Assembly (NCBI GenBank): GCA_037074615.1
Contig: CM073542.1
Span: 23,445,568 to 23,509,567 of the forward strand
Source: Leucaena leucocephala
Lineage: Eukaryota; Streptophyta; Magnoliopsida; Fabales; Fabaceae
Length of the DNA: 64,000 bases
Direction: 5' to 3'
How positions within the stretch are numbered: position 1 is the first letter of the stretch; the number at the start of each line of letters is the position of its first letter. Shown piece by piece: positions 57,070-64,000 of this stretch. Made by a program: the position numbers and the translations under genes. The notes below the pieces were generated by a model that saw only the letters and a list, made by a program, of their open reading frames with translations, was not told the origin of the DNA and searched no databases.

Positions 57070-58581
57070 TCTCAACAATAAAAAATTCAAAGCAATGATA
57101 GGAAACTGCAGAAATAAAGTATCTCGATGAAAATAGAAACAATGACTTACTGCAAAAATAATTTTATTAGATCCACAATTCTACAAATATGTATTATAGA
57201 GAAGAATTATTTATCAGATATAAGTTTATTTGTCGTTTTGTTACCTACTTATAGCGAAGAGTGATAAATATGTCCGCTTCTTTCTGAATTATCTCATCAA
57301 TCAATAAATCTCTCCAATGTTATAAGCCAACCTGACATTTCTGACAATTGTTATGGACAGATATAATTCATAATTATTTGAAATAGAAACTAGCAAAAAG
57401 GTTAACTACTATTTTATTTCCACTTCTGTTAGCTTTTTCAAGCAATATGACATGATACAAGATAAAAGGCAAGAAGAGAAGTACATTAATCAGATGAACG
57501 CAAAGGCAACTATTAATCTTTGAATTGCCATCCTAAGTTGAGAGTCAGGAATAGCATAATGTTTGCAGTTGCACCAGCGTTGAAGAATATTGAAATTTTC
57601 GATTATGATAGTGATCTAAGGCAACAGATTTCTACCAAGCCAAATTTTCAATCCCTAACAATGAAAAAGGTGGAAGTTCAAAGAGCATGGTTCCAGCACT
57701 TTAGGATCCAGAAAACAAAAAACACATCCAAACAAGGTGCCAATTGGAGGAGGAAACCCACCTCGGAGGCCGACTTTTTGTCTCGCACACCTTCCCTGGA
57801 CCGTCGAAATGGTAAAATCATCGAGCATGCGACGATTTATATCCCAAAAACCTAAAAATCATTCACCAGAGATCTCATGCACTCGTTTCCCATAAAGCCT
57901 TCTTCTCAAGTTATGGATTTAATTTCCCACCAAATTCCTAAATACAAACACTCTTTGCTCTATAATAATTCAAAAACCAAAATTCACTAAGGCTTTTTCC
58001 TGATTGGGAACAGAGATCAAGCAAAAAGAAAAATCCTCAACAAGTCAAACCAAACAAATTACTCGGATTTGTTTTGGGAAAACAAGACACTCCGATGAGG
58101 AGAAAGAGCAAGTACAGGAAAGATGGTGAGCAGACGAAACACTTGAGGGAAGCTGAAGCTGAAGCTGAAGGACCACGCGCCACCGTCGTGATGGGTGGTA
58201 GGAGCGGCTACGTGACAACCGGCCGGGAGCAAGGGAGTAGACTCCAGCTACACTGGCGGGAGATCACATCTACTGATCTACTTGCCAGTGATGACAAGGA
58301 AAAAAATTCTCATTTTTAAAAGAGTTATTAAATATATATAAAAAAGCACAAAAATAAATTTTACACCTCTAATTTTAAATAATATTTCAGTTATATATAT
58401 ACATATATATAGTTTTATAGTCTCCCTAATATACATGAGAAAAATCATGATTATCCAAAAACATGCCTCAGTTAGAAAGCTAAATCCGTAAAATTCCAAC
58501 AGTCCGACCCATCGGAAATCTAGCTTAGATCAATGTGCCGATAGGGTTAACTATTGTTGCTTTATCTTGTAGAGGCTGCAC
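57070..58581. promoter_or_regulatory. Head-to-head promoter interval of VPS29 (-) and the PPR gene (+)
   Basis: The two genes diverge with 1,512 bases between their ATGs. The part at 58080-58290 is GC-richer and CT-rich on the minus strand, fitting a VPS29 5' leader exon with an intron down to about 57075 (TTGTTGAG acceptor just before the ATG). The open frame at 58074-58319 (+) is an antisense reading of that leader. From 58320 to 58500 the sequence is AT-rich and may hold the PPR promoter. Confidence 0.45.
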
Positions 58582-61530
58582 ATGGCTTCCCTAGCGCCAC
58601 CCCTGTCATGCCATCCGACCCAGAAGCTTCCCATTATTCGCAAAATCCCTTCTGTATCAAACAACTATCCTTGTCGTTCAATTTTGATTCCAAAAGCATC
58701 TCTTTCTTACTCAAGTCGAACCCAGCAAAAAACTCGCCTCCCTTTTACCGACAACTTACCACATCAGGCTTTTTATCTTCAACACCTACAGGAGCTTTGC
58801 GAGTCCGGGAACCTCAATGACGCTCTTACCTTCCTGCGAGAAGATTTTGACAATTCTGTTTCCACTTCAGAGCAGAAAGTAGAAGCTATGGGGGCCTTAC
58901 TTCAGGCTTGTACGCGCTACAAAGACATCGAGATTGGTCGGAAAGTTCACGAAATGGTCTCGGCATCGACTCAATTCAGCAATGACTTTTTCCTTAATAC
59001 CCGTCTTATTACTATGTACTCTATGTGTGGGTCCCCCTCGGATTCTCGTTTCGTTTTTAATGGCATGCAGCGGAAGAACTTGATTCAGTGGAATGCGCTT
59101 CTTAGTGCCTATACGAAAAACGAACTTTTCCGTGATGCAATTTTGTTGTTTATCGAGTTGATCTCCGTGACGGATTTCAGTCCGGATAATTTCACATGGC
59201 CTTGCGTGATTAAGGCATGCTCTGGACTTTTGGACGTGAATTTGGGCAAGGTAATTCATGGATTAGCGGTCAAGATGGCTTTTTCCTCGGATGGGTTTGT
59301 GGGTAATACGCTGATTGCAATGTATGGAAAATGTGGGTGTATCGATGATGCTCTGAAAGTGTTTGAATGTATGCCGGAAAGAGACTTGGTTTCTTGGAAT
59401 TCAATGATGTATGCATATTCAGAGAATGGACTTTCTCAAGACAGCTATGACCTGTTTAAGGGGATTCTAAATAATGAGCAAGGGCTCATACCAGATTCTG
59501 CTACAATGGTGATAATAATACCTGTATCTGCTTCCGAAAGTGATGTGAACATGGGGATGTTGCTTCATGGCTTGGCTTTAAAATTGGGTCTAAGTCAAGA
59601 ATTGATGGTGAACAATTCCCTCGTTGACATGTATGCAAAATGCAATTTCTTGCGTGAAGCGCAAATTCTGTTTGATAGGAATGATAACAGAAATGTGGTT
59701 TCTTGGAATTCCCTGATTGGCGGATACTCTAAAGAAGGAGATGCTTATGGAACATTCGATCTCCTGCGAAGGATGCAAATGGAAGATGAGATAGTGGTTA
59801 ATGAGGTGACCCTATTGAATGTCCTGCCAGCTTGTTTAGATGAGTCTCAACCGTGGAACTTGAAAGAACTTCATGGTTACGCTTTCAGGCATGGATTTCA
59901 AGATGAAGAATTGGTTGCCAATGCTTTTGTTGCTGCTTATGCAAAGTGTATGTCACCTACTTATGCTGAGAGTGTCTTTCATGGCATAAAGACTAAAACA
60001 GTGAGCTCTTGGAATGCACTGATTGGCGGTTATGCGCAAAATGGTTTTCCGAGAAATGCTCTGGACTTGTTCCTTCTAATGACAGAATCTGGCTTTGATC
60101 CTGATCCATTTACCATAGGAAGCCTTCTTCTGGCCTGCGCCCACCTGAAACTACTACGATATGGTAAAGAGATTCATAGCTTTACGGTACGTAATGGTCT
60201 AAAGTTTGATGAATTTGTTGGGATATCATTACTGTCACTTTACATTCACTGTGAGGAAGTGTTACCAGCAAAACTGTTGTTTGATAGGATGGAAGACAAA
60301 AGTGTAGTAAGTTGGAACTCAATGATTAGTGGTTTTTCCCAAAATGGACTTCCTAGTGAAGCCCTTGACACATTTCGTCAAATGCTTTTAAATGGAAATC
60401 AACCTCATGAGATAGCCATAACAGGCGTTCTGGGGGCTTGTTCACAGTTATCAGCTCTGCGTTTGGGGAAAGAAGTTCACTCCTTTTTGTTAAAAGCTCA
60501 TGTAACAGAGGACACCTACATCAGTTGTTCACTGATAGACATGTATGCAAAATGTGGTTGCTTGAAACAATCTCGAGACATGTTTGACAGGGTAAAAGAG
60601 AAAGATGAAGCATCATGGAATGTTTTAATTACAGGATATGGAATTCATGGGCGTGGACACGAGGCTACTGAGCTATTTGAAATGATGCAAACCTCAGGCT
60701 GCAAGCCAGATTCTTTGACATTTATTGGACTTTTAATGGCATGTAGCCATTCTGGCTTAGTAACAGAAGGGCTAAAATATCACAGTCAGATGCAAAGTGT
60801 GTATGGCATAGTGCCCAAACTAGAGCATTATGCTTGTGTGGTAGACATGCTCGGTCGAGCAGGCCAACTGAATGAAGCTTTAAAACTTGTGAACGAGATG
60901 CCTGAGGAACCAGATTCAAGGATATGGACTTCATTGCTTAGTGCCTGTAGGAATTATGGTGATTTGGACATTGGTGAGAAAGCTTCCAGAAAGTTACTAG
61001 AGTTGGGGCCAGAGAAAGCTGAAAACTATGTATTGCTATCAAATTTGTATGCCGCGCTTGGGAAATGGGATGATGTCAGAAAGGTGAGGAAGAAGATGAA
61101 GGGCATTGGCCTTCAAAAAGATGCAGGGTGCAGTTGGATTGAGGTAGGAGGGAAAGTGTATAGATTTCTTGTCGGAGATGCATCGCTGTTGGAATTGAAG
61201 AGTATTCAGCAGACCTGGATGAAATTGGAGAAGAAAATAAGCAAAATTGGATACACACCTGACACAAGTTGTGTGCTTCATGAACTGGAAGAAGATGAGA
61301 AGATTGAAATACTTCGAGGTCATAGTGAGAAGCTTGCAATTTCTTTTGGATTATTAAATACAACCAAAGGTTCACCTTTGAGGGTTTGCAAAAATCTACG
61401 TATTTGTGTAGACTGTCATAATGCTGCTAGATTCATATCAAAGGTTGTTAAAAGGGAGATTATCATAAGGGACAACAAGCGCTTTCATCATTTTAGTAAT
61501 GGGCTTTGTTCCTGTGGAGATTATTGGTGA
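58582..61530 (+). CDS. DYW-class pentatricopeptide repeat protein
   Basis: A single exon encodes 982 aa. The N-terminus is Ser/Arg-rich with few acidic residues, fitting a plastid or mitochondrial transit peptide. From about residue 95 to 780 follow tandem P, L and S repeats, with the recurring signatures LIxMYxKCG, VSWNxLIxGYxxNG, LLxACxxL and GKExH. E and E+ regions (WTSLLSACRNYG, NYVLLSNLYAALGKWDD, GCSWIEV) lead into a complete DYW cytidine deaminase domain: HSEKLA with His914 and the following Glu, CxxC at Cys942 and Cys945, and the terminal CGDYW. Such proteins bind specific organelle RNA sites and edit C to U. The architecture and length resemble Arabidopsis At1g18485. The RNA target cannot be read here. 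Confidence 0.95.
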   Translation: MASLAPPLSCHPTQKLPIIRKIPSVSNNYPCRSILIPKASLSYSSRTQQKTRLPFTDNLPHQAFYLQHLQELCESGNLNDALTFLREDFDNSVSTSEQKVEAMGALLQACTRYKDIEIGRKVHEMVSASTQFSNDFFLNTRLITMYSMCGSPSDSRFVFNGMQRKNLIQWNALLSAYTKNELFRDAILLFIELISVTDFSPDNFTWPCVIKACSGLLDVNLGKVIHGLAVKMAFSSDGFVGNTLIAMYGKCGCIDDALKVFECMPERDLVSWNSMMYAYSENGLSQDSYDLFKGILNNEQGLIPDSATMVIIIPVSASESDVNMGMLLHGLALKLGLSQELMVNNSLVDMYAKCNFLREAQILFDRNDNRNVVSWNSLIGGYSKEGDAYGTFDLLRRMQMEDEIVVNEVTLLNVLPACLDESQPWNLKELHGYAFRHGFQDEELVANAFVAAYAKCMSPTYAESVFHGIKTKTVSSWNALIGGYAQNGFPRNALDLFLLMTESGFDPDPFTIGSLLLACAHLKLLRYGKEIHSFTVRNGLKFDEFVGISLLSLYIHCEEVLPAKLLFDRMEDKSVVSWNSMISGFSQNGLPSEALDTFRQMLLNGNQPHEIAITGVLGACSQLSALRLGKEVHSFLLKAHVTEDTYISCSLIDMYAKCGCLKQSRDMFDRVKEKDEASWNVLITGYGIHGRGHEATELFEMMQTSGCKPDSLTFIGLLMACSHSGLVTEGLKYHSQMQSVYGIVPKLEHYACVVDMLGRAGQLNEALKLVNEMPEEPDSRIWTSLLSACRNYGDLDIGEKASRKLLELGPEKAENYVLLSNLYAALGKWDDVRKVRKKMKGIGLQKDAGCSWIEVGGKVYRFLVGDASLLELKSIQQTWMKLEKKISKIGYTPDTSCVLHELEEDEKIEILRGHSEKLAISFGLLNTTKGSPLRVCKNLRICVDCHNAARFISKVVKREIIIRDNKRFHHFSNGLCSCGDYW

Positions 61531-62672
61531 TTAAAGGTGTAAACAAGCTTGTTTATTCATGGATTTGTCAGGATATGAAGGATTCCAGAAATCATCGATT
61601 AAGTTACAGCTGCAAAAATGTTTCTGCTTTATCATTTGATTTGAAACTTCTGTACAGATTAGCTGGTTCTATTGAAGCCCTCTCAAGGGTCAAAAAAAAA
61701 TCAAGCGTGAATAAATGGCTGATATTTAACAAAGAAAAAGAATTTTTTTGGTGAAAAAGAAAAAGAATTTTAAGACATGAAAGAATGGATGAAAAAAATA
61801 TTGCATCTCCCTAAAAATATCAGAAAATGAGACTGCACGCGGTGCAACATTTGTGTCAGTACCGTTCATTAAGCCATGGTTCTATGAACAGCGATTTATG
61901 AGGAGCCATTTTATTGATGTGGCTTGGGTGGAAGAGATTCATAAGATTTATGGATTTTGATATTGATCATAAGTAGTGTGGTTTGGTGGAAGATAATTTA
62001 TAAGATATATTGACGTTTAAAAGGAAAAAAAAAAAATCAGTGGAGGGCTTCACAGTACAATGGATGCCGATTTTTAGATTTTGAACAAGAAAACAAAAAT
62101 AAAATAAAACGATTTAAAAAATGATTACTCCTATAGCGTGGTGTTTAGATTTTTGATCAGTATATAAAGAGTTTTGAAAAAAAGCCACTATCAATGTGTA
62201 ACTTTTATAAATTTCTCCATAAATAATTAATATTAAGAAATTATATTGCTGTCCAATTTTAAAATCAAAATGAGGTGAAAAAATATTTAGTTATCATATA
62301 CTAACAAACTATGGATGTTTCTAACAAAGTGGAAAATCAGTTAAAAAAAACATTGTGGGAAAAAAATGACATGACATGGTCAAATGCATACATTGGTCAA
62401 CCAAAGGAATAAATCTTTCCTGTTTCCAAGGATGACTTACCATTCTCAACTCCCCACCCTGCAAATGTCATTTTCTAACCCTAAATATAGAACATATTGA
62501 AACCTCCTAACTCCTCTTCATCACTAAGACCAGAAATTTTCTTCATATTAACTGTCAATTCTCTTCTCTTCTCTCTCAAACACCTTTCACTATTTCCATA
62601 AACCCCATCTTACAACAAACATTAAGAGAAACAAACTTTGAAATCAAAGTGAAATCTGAACAATAATGCACC
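61531..62672. other. Intergenic DNA, PPR 3' flank and ANTH gene promoter
   Basis: No further gene is seen. CTAAATATAGAA at about 62482 is a possible TATA element for the downstream gene. A CT-rich leader (TCTCTTCTCTTCTCTCTC) follows at about 62560. Confidence 0.5.
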
Positions 62673-64000
62673 ATGGCTTGCAAGCTAAGGAAGGCCCTAG
62701 GGGCAATGAAGGATCAAACCAGTATAGGGTTAGCCAAGGTAAGCAGTGCTGCAAATGTTGAGGTTAACATTCTTAAAGCCACCTCTCATGATGAGATCCC
62801 AATGGAGAATCGGTATGTGAATGAAATTGTTCTTCTAATTTCTTCCAACAAATTTCATGCATCAGCTTGTGCCCAAGCGATCGGAAAAAGAATTGGGAAA
62901 ACTCATAATTGGGTTGTTGCCCTAAAATCCCTCATGCTTGTTCTTAGAATCTTTCAAGATGGTGATCCATATTTCCCTAGAGAAATCTTCCATGCAATGA
63001 AACGAGGTGCTAAAATTCTTAATCTCTCTCATTTCAAGGATGATTCAACTACGAATTCTTGGGATTATACTTCCTTTATTAGAACGTTTGCTCTTTACCT
63101 TTATGAACGCTTAGATTGCTTTCTCACAGGAAAGCTTCAACGTCGATTCAGTTGTTATCTTGAGGGAATCCAAAAGAAGAATTTGAAATATAGTAAGATT
63201 TCTAATGAACCAGGGATTAAAGGCATGAAACCAACCGTAGTTCTTGATAGAATTACTCATTGGCAGAGATTGTTGGATAGAGCAATGGGGACACGCCCAA
63301 CTGGGGCAGCAAAGAAGAATAATTTGATTAGGATTTCTTTATATGCTGTTGTTCAAGAGAGTTTTGATCTGTATAGGGACATTTCTGATGGGCTTTCTCT
63401 AATCTTAGATAACTTCTTTCAGTTGCCATATAAGGCATGTGCCATTGCCTTCCAAGCTTGTGCCAAATCCTCTACACAATTTGATGAGCTATCAAAATTC
63501 TATGCTTTTTGTTCAAGCTTTGGAATTGGGAGAACCTCTGAGTACCCAAGTGTGCAAAACGTTTCTAATGAAGTTATGGAGACATTGCAAGATTTCTTAA
63601 AAGATCAGGCTGCTTCAATTTCTGCAAATAATGGTAAACCACTTTCCCCACTCTGTGATTCCAAAAACGGTCTTCTTCCACCTCTGCCAAAGGATGAAGC
63701 TAATGAGCAAAAACCTGGGGCAACTTCAAAGTCTTCTTCAGAGAAGAGATCTGAAAATGGTCTTCAGTGTTCATCATTAGAGGAACTCATGTTTGTTACT
63801 ACTGATGCTGACTTGAGCCCGCAGGGCATGTCATTAACAAATGATCAAACAAGAAGTTCATGTTTTCACTTGGTGATTCTTGATGATTTCCAACAAGTAG
63901 AGAAATGTAATAATCAAGCAAAAGATCAGGATCAACAAAATTCAACTTTGAGTTCAAACCATGGTTCTAAAGATTGTTGGGATTTAGCGCTAGCTGAGAT
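62673..64000 (+). CDS. ANTH-domain clathrin assembly protein (AP180/CALM type), 3' end outside window
   Basis: The frame is open from ATG 62673 to the window end, 442 full codons, without an intron. The product starts MACKLRKALGAMKDQTSIGL, the usual opening of plant PICALM-like adaptors. It continues with ATSHDEIPMENRYVNEIVLL, KTHNWVVALKSLMLVLRIF, DGDPYFPREIF and NSWDYTSFIRTFALYLYERL, covering the ANTH phosphoinositide-binding domain (about residues 25-290). Residues after about 300 are Ser/Asn/Gln-rich and disordered, as expected for the clathrin- and AP-2-binding tail. It should act in clathrin-coated vesicle formation. An overlapping upstream ATG at 62666 is in another frame. The closest plant subfamily cannot be fixed without the C-terminus. 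Confidence 0.92.
   Translation, partial: MACKLRKALGAMKDQTSIGLAKVSSAANVEVNILKATSHDEIPMENRYVNEIVLLISSNKFHASACAQAIGKRIGKTHNWVVALKSLMLVLRIFQDGDPYFPREIFHAMKRGAKILNLSHFKDDSTTNSWDYTSFIRTFALYLYERLDCFLTGKLQRRFSCYLEGIQKKNLKYSKISNEPGIKGMKPTVVLDRITHWQRLLDRAMGTRPTGAAKKNNLIRISLYAVVQESFDLYRDISDGLSLILDNFFQLPYKACAIAFQACAKSSTQFDELSKFYAFCSSFGIGRTSEYPSVQNVSNEVMETLQDFLKDQAASISANNGKPLSPLCDSKNGLLPPLPKDEANEQKPGATSKSSSEKRSENGLQCSSLEELMFVTTDADLSPQGMSLTNDQTRSSCFHLVILDDFQQVEKCNNQAKDQDQQNSTLSSNHGSKDCWDLALAE

Noticed and set aside
58074..58319. 81-codon open frame upstream of the PPR gene
   Set aside because: It overlaps the likely VPS29 leader in antisense, contains an Ala-Glu simple repeat and has no family resemblance.
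59590..61375. Minus-strand open frames inside the PPR gene
   Set aside because: Shadows of the 982-aa coding sequence.
61506..61754. 82-codon open frame overlapping the PPR stop
   Set aside because: Out-of-frame reading of the PPR end and 3' flank, ending in A-rich sequence.

Overview
The window is nuclear DNA from a flowering plant, almost certainly a core eudicot. Genes are split by GT-AG introns, intergenic DNA is very AT-rich, and the recognisable proteins are plant-specific or have plant-type features: a plastid import GTPase Toc34, a DYW-type pentatricopeptide (PPR) protein, a GH17 beta-1,3-glucanase with an X8 domain, plant 3-ketoacyl-CoA synthases, and an ANTH clathrin adaptor. Toc34 reads much like legume Toc34, but I cannot name the species from sequence alone.

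Layout. From 1 to 4.1 kb there is AT-rich DNA with Stowaway-like MITEs. From 4.9 to 9.15 kb a nine-exon + strand gene encodes a 676-aa multi-span membrane protein of unknown function. At 10.24-10.98 kb (-) lies an intron-retaining SUMO pseudogene. At 13.86-16.12 kb (+) is an intact three-exon GH17/X8 glucanase with G-boxes in its promoter. At 21.74-23.85 kb (-) is an intact five-exon TMEM256/DUF423 gene. From 24.8 to 48.3 kb extends a cluster of 3-ketoacyl-CoA synthase (KCS) copies: A, B, C and D on the - strand and E on the + strand, plus one small exon-2 fragment. Every copy carries reading-frame lesions, so the cluster appears to be a graveyard of an expanded family. It is interspersed with SINEs, MITEs and decayed LINE fragments. 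From 50.6 to 64 kb the window becomes gene-dense again: intact TOC34 (-), VPS29 (-), a single-exon DYW PPR gene (+), and the 5' two-thirds or so of an ANTH/CALM clathrin adaptor gene (+), cut by the window end.

The intact genes are ordinary housekeeping and cell-wall functions: plastid protein import, retromer sorting, organelle RNA editing, endocytosis, and callose turnover. They show no operon-like linkage. VPS29 and the PPR gene are head-to-head and may share a 1.5-kb promoter interval. The accessory biology lies in the KCS array and the mobile DNA around it. KCS copies B, C, D and E keep a conserved upstream block (a TATTTAA box, a GCTCCCCTAC block in B, C and E, and RY-type CATGCA motifs in B, C and E) although their coding regions are broken. 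Three SINE families can be defined from sequence: internal B-box-like motifs, simple tails and target-site duplications of 10-15 bp. Two of these families inserted one after the other into the same short purine-rich target at 36.25-36.74 kb.
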